Shown: positions 44,233 to 51,379 of the stretch, piece by piece
How the letters are laid out: each line of letters opens with the position of its first letter
Numbering within the stretch: position 1 is the stretch's first letter
The notes under the pieces: model-generated
Databases searched by the model: none
What the model saw: the letters and a program-made list of their open reading frames with translations, nothing else
What the model was told of the DNA's origin: nothing
From: Halorientalis regularis
Lineage (GTDB): Archaea > Halobacteriota > Halobacteria > Halobacteriales > Haloarculaceae
Length of the DNA: 64,000 nt
Direction of reading: 5' to 3'
Assembly: GCF_023698535.1 (NCBI RefSeq)
Contig: NZ_JALJCL010000001.1
Coordinates: 1-64,000 of the forward strand
Program-made: the position numbers and the translations under genes

Positions 44233-45255
44233 ATGGCGATGTCGAATCAGAGTTCCCCCGCCGACGCGAGCGACGACACCGCACGTTCGGCCCTCGACTC
44301 GGCCGACGGAGAGAGCGATAGTCCCCTCCGGCGAGCGGGCCAGGCACTGGTCGCACCGTTTTACAACCACAGACATGGACGGGTCAGAGCGTTCTGGCGC
44401 GTCTTAGTACCGCTTCTCGTCTTTCTGGCTGGTTCCCAGGTCGTCGCCTCCGTGATCGGTCCGCGGTTCGGGATGACCGCGGGGAGCCTTCTGATGTACT
44501 CGCTCCGGGCCGCCCTCGTCGTCGGCCTGCTGATCGTCTGGGCGCGATACGTCGACCGCCGCACCGTGTCTGCGTACGGAATCCACTTCGGCTCCGACAG
44601 TCTCCAACATCTCCTCGCGGGACTGGTGATCGGTATCGGGATTCACGCCCTGGCGCTGGTCGTCTTCCTCGCTGGCGGGTGGGTGGAGGTGACCGGTTTC
44701 GTCAACATCGGAGCCGCCACGCTTCCGTTCACACTGGTCGTCCTCGGATGGACCGTCGCGTGGGTCTGTGTCGGAATCTCCGAGGAACTGCTGTTCCGTG
44801 GCCTGTTCATCCCCAACGCCGCCGAGGGACTCGGTCACCTATCGAACCGGGCCGCCCTTATCGGTGCCTGGGCCGTCTCGTCGGCGGTGTTCGCGGTGGT
44901 GCACTTCGGTCAGGTCACCTCGCCGGTGGCATTTCTGTTCTGGAGCCTGATCGGAGGTGGCTTACTCGGAACCGCGTACGTCGTCACCGGCGACCTCGCG
45001 TTACCGCTCGGGCTCCATATCGCCTACAACTTCGCCGGCAACACCCTGTTCGGGCTCACGATGGTCGAGAGCGAGCGGGTCCCGAGCGTTCTCGATCTCA
45101 CGTTTACCGGCCCGAACGCCATCGTCGGGATTCCCGGGGCGGTCAACGCGGCGACCGTCGTCGTCGGCGTCGCCGCCACGCTGGCGTGGGCTCGATACCG
45201 CTGTGGCGGGCTCGGTCTCCAGACCGACCTGGCAACCTGGGAGTCCCGGGACTGA
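44233..45255 (+). CDS. CPBP-family intramembrane metalloprotease
   Basis: A 340-residue polytopic protein with about eight hydrophobic spans. The CPBP/Abi motifs are all present: 'CVGISEELLFRGLFIPNAAE' (EExxxR), 'AVSSAVFAVVHFGQVTSP' (FxxxH) and 'LALPLGLHIAYNFAGNTLFG' (HxxxN). These are the Glu and His residues of Rce1-like enzymes. It may cleave membrane-bound substrates or modify prenylated proteins. The first 50 residues are an acidic cytoplasmic tail. ATG 44233 and ATG 44239 are both possible. The preceding 290 bp hold no gene; a CTTCAG/CTGAAG hairpin at 44175-44189 is the only feature seen. Confidence 0.87.
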   Translation: MAMSNQSSPADASDDTARSALDSADGESDSPLRRAGQALVAPFYNHRHGRVRAFWRVLVPLLVFLAGSQVVASVIGPRFGMTAGSLLMYSLRAALVVGLLIVWARYVDRRTVSAYGIHFGSDSLQHLLAGLVIGIGIHALALVVFLAGGWVEVTGFVNIGAATLPFTLVVLGWTVAWVCVGISEELLFRGLFIPNAAEGLGHLSNRAALIGAWAVSSAVFAVVHFGQVTSPVAFLFWSLIGGGLLGTAYVVTGDLALPLGLHIAYNFAGNTLFGLTMVESERVPSVLDLTFTGPNAIVGIPGAVNAATVVVGVAATLAWARYRCGGLGLQTDLATWESRD

Positions 45256-45356
45256 CTGGCGAGTCTCCTCGGGGATGGACCGTCCCGGCACGGACAGCAC
45301 GGCACGTGCGTCGATCTGGACGCCAGCGGGCCGTCGCCGATCACAGGCGGTCTGGT

Positions 45357-45674
45357 TCAGTCCCGACGTGGCGTCCACAGTCCGTACAGAATCAGCCCCA
45401 GACCGGCGATCTCGACGAACTGGTTGGCGCTGTTGACGATCGGAGCGGGGACGTTCAGCAGGACGTACAGCAAGAGCGCCAGAATGCCCGGAACGAACAG
45501 CACCAGAACGAACCCGATCGCGATGAACAACATGGGACGGCTCTGGTTCTCGCGGTACGCGGTGTAGGCGATGTAGCTGATCGCCACCCCGAACAGAACG
45601 ACGATCGCTTCGCTGGCCTGGCGGACGACACGGAGCGTTTCGAGGTCGGTCGACTGGAGCAGTATTTCGAGCAT
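45357..45674 (-). CDS. DUF7521 family membrane protein
   Basis: A 105-residue protein with three hydrophobic helices ('SEAIVVLFGVAISYIAYTAY', 'MLFIAIGFVLVLFVPGILAL', 'FVEIAGLGLILYGLWTPRRD'). The layout matches haloarchaeal DUF7521 proteins, which sit beside an ArsR-type winged-helix gene, as here. It probably forms a small membrane partner or sensor for that regulator. Its ATG is 1 bp after the stop of the regulator, so the two are one transcription unit. Confidence 0.8.
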   Translation of the reverse strand: MLEILLQSTDLETLRVVRQASEAIVVLFGVAISYIAYTAYRENQSRPMLFIAIGFVLVLFVPGILALLLYVLLNVPAPIVNSANQFVEIAGLGLILYGLWTPRRD

Positions 45675-45675
45675 A

Positions 45676-46098
45676 TCAGGGTCCCTCTACGAACTGCACG
45701 AAGCGGTCGCGCATCCGATCACGACGCGAGATCGTTATCTCGAACCCATCCTCGTCGAGATCGAGTTCGATACCGTCGAGCCGTGTCCGGTACAGTTTGT
45801 AGTTTTTGCCGTCGGTGACTGGCTGAATCTCTTCGGTAACCAGATCGTACTCGCGAAGTCGTTCGAGGCGGCGATAGACCGTCGGCTCCGAGACGCCTGC
45901 GCGGTCGCTGAGTTCGGACGCGGAGCGAGGCTCCTTTTTCGCCTCCACGAGGATGGTGCGCACGCACTCGTCACCGAGTAGATCCGCGAGCCCCTCGGGA
46001 TCTCGCACGTCGGACACGATATGTGATCCATCTCCCAGCTCGCTGATATGCGTTGTGTCGGCCTCCTGGTCGTGGCTGGCTTCAGCCGGTGAAGCCAC
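45676..46098 (-). CDS. Winged-helix (ArsR-like) transcriptional regulator
   Basis: A 140-residue protein. The HTH core is 'PRSASELSDRAGVSEPTVYR' followed by RLERLREYDLVTEE. The N-terminal 40 residues are acidic and the C-terminus is beta-rich ('GFEITISRRDRMRDRFVQF'). 'CVRTILVEAKKEPRSASELS' is typical of haloarchaeal small ArsR-like regulators paired with DUF7521. The start is GTG 46098. An 8-bp palindrome covers the start region, suggesting autoregulation. Confidence 0.85.
   Translation of the reverse strand: MASPAEASHDQEADTTHISELGDGSHIVSDVRDPEGLADLLGDECVRTILVEAKKEPRSASELSDRAGVSEPTVYRRLERLREYDLVTEEIQPVTDGKNYKLYRTRLDGIELDLDEDGFEITISRRDRMRDRFVQFVEGP
46077..46097. repeat. Perfect 8-bp palindrome over the start of the winged-helix gene
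   Basis: TGGCTTCA and TGAAGCCA are separated by 5 bp, directly at the GTG start codon of the regulator. If the transcript is leaderless, this is just downstream of the transcription start, a repressor position. The same sequence could also fold as an mRNA hairpin limiting translation. Confidence 0.5.
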
Positions 46099-46118
46099 AC
46101 GGAACCGCTTTCAGGGGC

Positions 46119-46805
46119 TCAGACGAGCGTCACCCGGTGCCCGTCGGGATCTTCGAGTCGGATACCTTCGCCCAGTTCGGTCACCGACCGTGCCTGCTCA
46201 CGCACGGATTCGACGACCGCGTCGCGATCCTCGACCCCCAACCCCACGTCCACGTGGACCCCGCCGCGTCCGTCCGCGAGGCCGAGCTGCGGTTCCCACA
46301 GTTCGAAGTCGAACGGCCCCGCGGTCAGCCGAACTCGCTTGCGGTCGTCACCCCGTCCCATCAGTTCCATCCCGAGGTCGCGGTAGAACTCCTCCGCGCG
46401 CTGGAGGTCGGCGACTTCGACCACGACCTCGAAGATGCCGGTGATGCCGTCCGTCGCGGTTCCCTCGTCGCGCTGGCCGATTTCGACGCAGTTCCCGTCC
46501 ACGTCGTACAAGTACAGCGACTTGGCGTCCCCGAACTGGTGTTCCACGAGGTCGAATGACTCCGAGAGACGGTCCCACCAGCCGTCGTAGGCCGCCGGCG
46601 GCGTCGAGAACGCGTAGTGGGTGTGGACGCCGCCCCGTGGGACGGCGGTCGGACGGCGCAGGATCAGATCCGTCTCGCCGGCGGCCAGCACCACTTCAGC
46701 TTCCCGGTCGCGTCGCACGTCCAGATCGAGAAACGACTCGTAGAACGACTGGGCGCGATCGAGGTACTTGGCCTCCAGCGCGAGCCAGCGCAGATCCGTG
46801 AGCAT
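46119..46805 (-). CDS. VOC-family (glyoxalase/dioxygenase-like) protein
   Basis: A 228-residue protein with two vicinal-oxygen-chelate modules: 'WLALEAKYLDRAQSFYESFL' to 'YLYDVDGNCVEIGQRDEG', and 'VVVEVADLQRAEEFYRDLGM' to 'EGIRLEDPDGHRVTLV'. His and Glu ligands occur at the usual strand ends ('GVHTHYAF', 'NCVEIG', 'GVHVDVG'). This fits catechol-dioxygenase-like or glyoxalase-like enzymes acting on a metal centre. The substrate is unknown. It stands alone between the winged-helix gene and a divergent gene. Confidence 0.87.
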   Translation of the reverse strand: MLTDLRWLALEAKYLDRAQSFYESFLDLDVRRDREAEVVLAAGETDLILRRPTAVPRGGVHTHYAFSTPPAAYDGWWDRLSESFDLVEHQFGDAKSLYLYDVDGNCVEIGQRDEGTATDGITGIFEVVVEVADLQRAEEFYRDLGMELMGRGDDRKRVRLTAGPFDFELWEPQLGLADGRGGVHVDVGLGVEDRDAVVESVREQARSVTELGEGIRLEDPDGHRVTLV

Positions 46806-46960
46806 ACCTGCACTTGGTTCCGTCCGGCCTTAACGGTGGGCGACGGGGAACGCCGTGGCGACGCCCGGCCGGGAGCCGGAGTGTACACTGGTAGCCAACA
46901 GCCGAGGGGTCGTTGCCAGTTTACGATTATTTTTGAGTCGTGGCCCCGTACGGCCGATAT

Positions 46961-47641
46961 ATGCCGATGAAAGGCTCGGGACCGGCGACGGAGTATCGCG
47001 AGATCGACCGCCGCGAACACGGCGTCGGGTGGATGGCCTACCCCAACGAACGGATGCAGCGTGCCAGCCACGCCTTCGAGGTCGACGGGGACGTGTACGT
47101 CGTCGATCCGGTCGACGTGGGCGGACTCGACGACCTGCTCGCGGAGTTCGGCGAGGTCGCAGGCGTCCTGATCCTGCTGGATCGACACAAACGCGATTCG
47201 GCCGAGGTCGCCAACCGCCACGACGTACCGGTGTACGTGCCCGACTGGATGGACGGGGTCGCCGGCGAACTCGACGCGCCGGTCGAGCGCGTCCACGTCG
47301 AACTCGACGACACGGGAGTCGGGGTTCACAAACTCATCGACAACCGGTTCTGGCAGGAGGCCGCCGTCTCCATCGAGGACCACGGCGAGTTACTCGTCCC
47401 GGAATCGGTCGGGTCGGCGAGTTACTTCCTGTCGTCCTCGGAACGCCTGGGCGTTCACCCGGCGCTCCGGCTCAAACCGCCGACGAAGCTCAAGCGGTTC
47501 TCGCCCGGGACTGTACTGGTCGGACACGGAACCGGGATTCACGAGGACGCGACCGAGGCGCTCCACGACGCGGTGTCGGGGTCGCGCTCTCGGACACCCG
47601 CACTCTACGCGAAGATCGGCAAGGAGTTCGTCTTCGGCTGA
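46961..47641 (+). CDS. Metallo-beta-lactamase-fold-like protein with altered metal motif
   Basis: A 226-residue protein. 'RASHAFEVDGDVYVVDPVDV' and 'GVLILLDRHKRDSAEVANRH' align in position with the early strands and the HxHxDH loop of metallo-beta-lactamase-fold proteins. The loop reads D-R-H-K-R-D, so canonical zinc binding is doubtful. 'GTVLVGHGTGIHEDATEALH' near the C-terminus resembles the later 'GHG' segment. Likely a divergent haloarchaeal member of unknown function. ATG 46961 is chosen after an AT-rich stretch around 46925-46935. Confidence 0.7.
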   Translation: MPMKGSGPATEYREIDRREHGVGWMAYPNERMQRASHAFEVDGDVYVVDPVDVGGLDDLLAEFGEVAGVLILLDRHKRDSAEVANRHDVPVYVPDWMDGVAGELDAPVERVHVELDDTGVGVHKLIDNRFWQEAAVSIEDHGELLVPESVGSASYFLSSSERLGVHPALRLKPPTKLKRFSPGTVLVGHGTGIHEDATEALHDAVSGSRSRTPALYAKIGKEFVFG

Positions 47642-47642
47642 C

Positions 47643-47936
47643 TCAGGCTGTCACGACTTCCAGATCGTCGAGGTACGAATCCTCCCACTCCCGGCGGTCC
47701 GAGAGGGTCTCCGTGCCGGCATCGGTCAACTCGTAGGAGTTGGTCCGGCGGTCGATCTGCCCTTTCTCGACGTAGCCGCGTTCGACCAGATCGTCGAGGT
47801 TCGGGTAGAGCCGTCCGTGGTTGACCTCACCTTCGTAGTACCCCTCCAGTTCGGACTTGATCGCCAACCCGTAAGCCTCGTCGAGTCCGGCAAGGACGTA
47901 CAGCACGTCGCGCTGGAACGCGGTCAGGTCGTGCAT
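47643..47936 (-). CDS. PadR-family transcriptional regulator
   Basis: A 97-residue winged-helix protein. It shows 'MHDLTAFQRDVLYVLAGLDE', 'YGLAIKSELEGYYEGEVNHG' and 'RLYPNLDDLVERGYVEKGQI', the classic PadR helix-turn-helix with the 'GrlYP.L..L...Glv' signature. PadR proteins are repressors that respond to small molecules. It is convergent with the preceding gene (stops 1 bp apart). An AT-rich ttatatgttatgg lies 7-19 bp upstream of the ATG, closer than a usual TATA, so the true start may be slightly downstream or the element may be an operator. Confidence 0.9.
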   Translation of the reverse strand: MHDLTAFQRDVLYVLAGLDEAYGLAIKSELEGYYEGEVNHGRLYPNLDDLVERGYVEKGQIDRRTNSYELTDAGTETLSDRREWEDSYLDDLEVVTA

Positions 47937-48099
47937 CGTCTGTTATATGTTATGGTTTGACAGGCAAAAACGTGTTGCCAGGGAGATACCACCGTCCAGT
48001 CGATTGGTAGCGTATTCCGTGTCGCCGTCGGGTCGTCGGCCCGCGGTTGGGGAATCGAGATGACGATGCAATTAAATCGCCGTGTCTCGAACAGCCACT

Positions 48100-48510
48100 G
48101 TGGTCTACATCACGCGGGGGTTGGCCGAGACGCTGCTCAGGCTGGGAGAGGACCGTGATCCGGAATCGACCACGATCCGGCTCTCGGTGTCACCGGCAAG
48201 CGACCTCGACGAGGCCGACCTGCCGCCGGAGACGCCGGTGTTCACACACTTCTACATGCCCGAAGCCGGCGGCTCCGTCGGCGCGGTGTTCGGCATCGAC
48301 CTCGGAACGCCCCCGGGACAGACGCAGGGACTGTTCGTCTCCCATCCCGTCGGCGACCTGTCGATTTCCGAGCGTGACGACCTCGCCGAAGTCGTCTTCG
48401 TGGCTGTGCCGCCGTACGAGGAAGAGTCGCTGGCGGCGTTCGACCGGAGCGGCCGCCGGAAGGATCTGGAGGTCGTCGACGCCGAACCGCCCGAGGAACG
48501 GGTCGCCTAG
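48100..48510 (+). CDS. Conserved-looking hypothetical protein
   Basis: A 136-residue protein beginning VVYITRGLAETLLRLGEDRD, with 'ETPVFTHFYMPEAGGSVGAV' and 'LAEVVFVAVPPYEEESLAAF'. The alternating strand-helix pattern could be a JAB/MPN-like fold, but no JAMM zinc motif is visible, so I leave the function open. A TATA-like caattaaatc at 48068-48077 lies 27 bp before GTG 48100, favouring that start over GTG 48082. The stop overlaps the convergent ribbon-helix-helix gene. Confidence 0.65.
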   Translation: MVYITRGLAETLLRLGEDRDPESTTIRLSVSPASDLDEADLPPETPVFTHFYMPEAGGSVGAVFGIDLGTPPGQTQGLFVSHPVGDLSISERDDLAEVVFVAVPPYEEESLAAFDRSGRRKDLEVVDAEPPEERVA

Positions 48511-48716
48511 TCCAGATAGCCCAGATCCTGTAGCTGTTCGGTTATCTCCTGGAACTCCGACTCGGTGAGTTCGCCGCGTTTCTCGTGTTGAATGACGATA
48601 CTCCGGAGCAGGAACCGCACCAGATCGCTCGTACTCGAAAAGCTGGTGCCCTCGATGGTCTCCTCGACGCGGTCGGCCAGGTCCTGGGGGATCGAGACGG
48701 TGGTGTAGTCTGTCAT
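48507..48716 (-). CDS. Ribbon-helix-helix (CopG-type) regulator
   Basis: A 69-residue protein. 'DYTTVSIPQDLADRVEETIE' forms the beta strand and first helix, and 'FSSTSDLVRFLLRSIVIQHE' the second helix with the Ser-Thr-Ser turn and Arg typical of RHH repressors. It likely binds DNA as a dimer, possibly its own promoter. No partner toxin gene is adjacent. Convergent with the gene at 48100 (4-bp overlap). Confidence 0.85.
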   Translation of the reverse strand: MTDYTTVSIPQDLADRVEETIEGTSFSSTSDLVRFLLRSIVIQHEKRGELTESEFQEITEQLQDLGYLD

Positions 48717-48837
48717 GTGGGCTTGGAGGTCGACCGCCCGGAAATGGGTTGTGTTGTCGCTGGTCTACCTGTCAACAGTCCTGGGGTCGAACGGCGAGGG
48801 ATAGGGTTTTCGGGGCTGGAAGCGAAAGGAGACAACG

Positions 48838-49164
48838 ATGGGAGTTCGGCCACCACAACAGGACGACGACGAACCGGATGCCATCGAGTTCGGCATCGCG
48901 GCGCTGGACGCCCGGCTCTCGGAGGCAGGGGTGGCGTTCCCGGCGGACAAAGACAGCATCGTCGCCACGCTCGGCGACCGCAAGATTCCCTACAACGCGA
49001 CCGGGAACACGGTCACTGTCGAGGAGGCCATCGACCGCTCGGGCAAGGAGTACTTCGAGACCGAACAGGAATTCCTGAACGCGCTTCACCCGGTGTTCGA
49101 GGAGATGCGCGAATCGGCTTCCTCGAGTGTCCTGATGCAGCTGCGAGCGCTCGTCCCCTTCTAA
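48838..49164 (+). CDS. DUF5789 family protein
   Basis: A 108-residue protein. 'IEFGIAALDARLSEAGVAFP' , 'GDRKIPYNATGNTVTVEEAI' and 'FETEQEFLNALHPVFEEMRE' match haloarchaeal DUF5789 proteins. These have unknown function, perhaps regulatory, and occur in many copies per genome. Its stop overlaps the convergent aglJ stop by 4 bp. Confidence 0.8.
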   Translation: MGVRPPQQDDDEPDAIEFGIAALDARLSEAGVAFPADKDSIVATLGDRKIPYNATGNTVTVEEAIDRSGKEYFETEQEFLNALHPVFEEMRESASSSVLMQLRALVPF

Positions 49165-50204
49165 TCGCGTTCGTCGGCGGACGCGAGTTCGTCGGCCTCC
49201 GGGTCGCCGTCCGCGTCGGCTGCCCCGTTAGCCGGTGCCCGTGGGGCAGGGTCCTCGGCCACCGTGTCGGGTCGCTCACCACCCAGTTGCTCGGCCAGTT
49301 CTTCGAGTCGGCGGGTCTGCTCGCGGTTCAACGCGACGATCATGTCCGAGAGGACGCCGAAGATCAGGAGCTGCACCCCGACGAGAATCGAGAACACGCT
49401 GACGATAGCGATGACCTCGTGTGACGTGCGGGGCGGAACGAACCAGTCGTAGGCGACGTACCCACCCAGGACGAACCCGACGAGCGAACTGAGTGCGCCG
49501 ACGCTCCCGAAATAAAAGAGCGGGTTGTTCGTCTTGGCCATCTGGTACAGCGTCAGGATGATCGTCGCGCCGTCACGGAACGGGTGGAGGTTCGTCTCCG
49601 ATTCGTCGGGTCGGGCTTCGTACCGGATCGGGACCACCTCCGTCCGGACGCCGTGTTTGACGCACTCGACGGCCATCTCGGTCTCGATCCCGAACCCCGT
49701 TTCGGTGAGTGTGAGCCGCTCGGCCGACTCGCGGGTGAACGCGCGATAGCCGCTCAGGATGTCTTCGAGGTTCCGGCCGTGAATCCAGCGGAACGCCCGG
49801 TTGATGATCCGGTTGCCCGTCCTGTTGAGCCGGGACATCGCCCCCGACTCCATGTCTGCGAACCGGTCGCCGATGACGTGTTCGGCACGCCCGGAAAACA
49901 GCGGTTCGAGCATCGCCTCGGCGTCCTCGACGCGGTACGTGGCGTCGCCGTCCAGCATCAGAATGTAGGGGGCCTCGACGTGGCGGAGCGCCTCGCGGAC
50001 CGCCTGCCCCTTCCCCGTCCCCGACTGGACGATCACCCTGGCCCCGTGGTCGCGGGCGATATCGCGGGTGCCGTCCGTGGAGTCGCCGTCGATCACGAGG
50101 ATGTTCTCGAAGCCGTGCTCGGAGAAGGACTCGATGACAGTACCGATAGTCTCGGCCTCGTTGAGCGTCGGCACCAGCACACAGACCTCCGAGCGGTCGG
50201 GCAT
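49161..50204 (-). CDS. aglJ: S-layer glycoprotein N-glycosyltransferase AglJ-like (GT2)
   Basis: A 347-residue GT2 enzyme with a C-terminal membrane region. 'VCVLVPTLNEAETIGTVIES', 'ILVIDGDSTDGTRDIARDHG', 'YILMLDGDATYRVEDAEAML' (DxD-like) and 'GYRAFTRESAERLTLTETGF' fit AglJ, which in Haloferax adds the first hexose to dolichol phosphate in N-glycan assembly. Two spans ('SVGALSSLVGFVLGGYVAYD', 'IVSVFSILVGVQLLIFGVLS') and a long acidic tail follow. It borders a cluster of glycosyltransferases and a flippase, which supports a glycan role. A plain polyprenyl-phosphate mannosyltransferase is the alternative. Confidence 0.82.
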   Translation of the reverse strand: MPDRSEVCVLVPTLNEAETIGTVIESFSEHGFENILVIDGDSTDGTRDIARDHGARVIVQSGTGKGQAVREALRHVEAPYILMLDGDATYRVEDAEAMLEPLFSGRAEHVIGDRFADMESGAMSRLNRTGNRIINRAFRWIHGRNLEDILSGYRAFTRESAERLTLTETGFGIETEMAVECVKHGVRTEVVPIRYEARPDESETNLHPFRDGATIILTLYQMAKTNNPLFYFGSVGALSSLVGFVLGGYVAYDWFVPPRTSHEVIAIVSVFSILVGVQLLIFGVLSDMIVALNREQTRRLEELAEQLGGERPDTVAEDPAPRAPANGAADADGDPEADELASADERD

Positions 50205-50279
50205 CGTCGCTCTATCGTTACGGTGGCCGCAAAAAGGTACGGTTCCCGACTCCCGAACCGACCCGTGGCGGCGCGATTC

Positions 50280-50393
50280 TCACCCCTCGTCGCGGTGTTC
50301 GCTCATGTGTTCCCACATCTCGGTACACCCGCACCCGTCGCTCACGCCGTCCAGATGCTCGTCCGCCTCCTGTTGTGCAAGGTCGTCCGACAT
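50280..50393 (-). CDS. 37-residue Cys-Gly-Cys small protein
   Basis: A short frame starting MSDDLAQQEADEHLDGVSDG, followed by CGCTEMWEHMSEHRDEG. It is very acidic, with a CxC motif and several His/Glu residues that could bind a metal or act in redox. I believe similar tiny Cys-Gly-Cys proteins are widespread in haloarchaea. A good TATA (tatttatc on this strand, 50432-50439) is about 45 bp upstream and shared with the divergent TrmB-family gene. A perfect palindrome lies in the predicted 5' leader, abutting the ATG. Confidence 0.65.
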   Translation of the reverse strand: MSDDLAQQEADEHLDGVSDGCGCTEMWEHMSEHRDEG

Positions 50394-50394
50394 A

Positions 50395-50415
50395 GTTACT
50401 CAGTCTGTGAGTAAC
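50395..50415. promoter_or_regulatory. Palindromic operator candidate matching the TrmB motif
   Basis: GTTACTCA-GTCTG-TGAGTAAC is a perfect 8-bp palindrome with a 5-bp spacer. It contains TACT-N8-GAGTA, which fits the TACT-N(7-8)-GAGTA motif published for Halobacterium TrmB. It lies upstream of the TATA of the trmB-like gene but between TATA and start codon for the divergent small Cys protein gene, predicting activation of the first and repression of the second. Confidence 0.6.
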
Positions 50416-50431
50416 CAGTTCGTTGACGAGC

Positions 50432-50439
50432 GATAAATA
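50432..50439. promoter_or_regulatory. Shared TATA element of a divergent promoter
   Basis: gataaata is a TATA-like element readable on both strands. On plus it would start transcription near 50462, about 20 nt before the TrmB-family ATG; on minus near 50410, about 18 nt before the small Cys protein ATG. Confidence 0.5.
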
Positions 50440-50482
50440 CCTTTCGGCGAGTTTACAAGGCCGGCCGGCGACAGGCCGAGGT

Positions 50483-51331
50483 ATGACCGACGAAGCGGTC
50501 GGCCTGCTGGACCGACTCGGCCTGACCGAGTACGAGGCGACGGCGTTGCAGGAGTTGCTGACGCTGGGACGGACGACGGCCCCGAACCTGGCACAGGCGA
50601 CGGGCATCCCGAAGGCCCGCATCTACGGCGTGCTGGACTCGCTGTCGGATCGCGGATTCATCAAGATCATCCCCGGTCGGCCCAAGGAGTACCAGCCGAA
50701 ATCGCCCGACACGATCCTGGAACGGGCCAAAGAGAACCGACGCCAGGAGTTCGAGGGATTCGTCCAGGAACTCGAGGAGGTGCGCGAGGAGTTCCTCGCG
50801 GAGTTTCAGCCACGCTTCGAGCGCGCCAGCGAGGACATCACGCCGACCGAAGAACTGTTCCACGTCGTCGACGTGGGCCAGCCGAGCGAACGCGAGACCC
50901 GCCAGCTCTACCACGAGGCCGACGAACGCGTCCGGATCATCACCAAGAGTTTCGAGTACTTCGACTCGGTTCGGCCGGCCTTCGAGGACGCCATCGACCG
51001 CGGGATCGACGTGGACGCGCTCTTTCTCCATCCCGACCTGCTGGAAGCCGAGAACCGGCCGATCCAGGCCGAGATCGTCGCGGAACTCCGGGCGACGTAC
51101 CCGTCCGTCGACCTGCGGTTCAGCGAGGAACAGCTCCCCTGGCGCGGGACCGTCGCCGATCCGAGCATGGATTACGAGGCCGGACGCGCGATCATCCTCG
51201 TCGAGGAGAAAGACGTGCCCCTCCACATGCGCCAGGCCGCACTGACCGACAACGGGTCGTTCGTCGCCGGACTCCAGCGGTACTTCGATCTCGTCTGGGA
51301 ACACGAGAGCGTCGCCGAGTATCCGGACTGA
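50483..51331 (+). CDS. TrmB-family transcriptional regulator
   Basis: A 282-residue protein. The N-terminal winged helix 'LLDRLGLTEYEATALQELLT' and 'LAQATGIPKARIYGVLDSLS' followed by DRGFIKIIPGRPKEYQP is the TrmB signature. A coiled coil (about residues 75-115) leads to a C-terminal effector domain ('TRQLYHEADERVRIITKSFE', 'AFEDAIDRGIDVDALFLHPD') like the PLD-type sensor of haloarchaeal TrmB-like regulators. TrmB proteins sense sugars and control central and glycan metabolism. ATG 50483 gives the conserved start. It precedes a glycosyltransferase/flippase pair it may control. Confidence 0.88.
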   Translation: MTDEAVGLLDRLGLTEYEATALQELLTLGRTTAPNLAQATGIPKARIYGVLDSLSDRGFIKIIPGRPKEYQPKSPDTILERAKENRRQEFEGFVQELEEVREEFLAEFQPRFERASEDITPTEELFHVVDVGQPSERETRQLYHEADERVRIITKSFEYFDSVRPAFEDAIDRGIDVDALFLHPDLLEAENRPIQAEIVAELRATYPSVDLRFSEEQLPWRGTVADPSMDYEAGRAIILVEEKDVPLHMRQAALTDNGSFVAGLQRYFDLVWEHESVAEYPD

Positions 51332-51348
51332 TCGGTGCGGACCGCGGG

Positions 51349-51356
51349 ATATATTA
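51349..51356 (+). promoter_or_regulatory. TATA box of the GT4-flippase operon
   Basis: atatatta is centred 28 bp before the ATG at 51380, just after the TrmB-family stop, indicating that the glycosyltransferase and flippase genes have their own leaderless promoter. Confidence 0.65.
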
Positions 51357-51379
51357 GCTGCCCCTCCACGTCTCGGAAC

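Noticed and set aside
48507-48716. C-terminal LQDLGYLD of the ribbon-helix-helix protein, similar to the LGY tail of the sulfatase-like proteins
   Set aside because: Short similarity in an unrelated 69-residue regulator; most simply coincidence.
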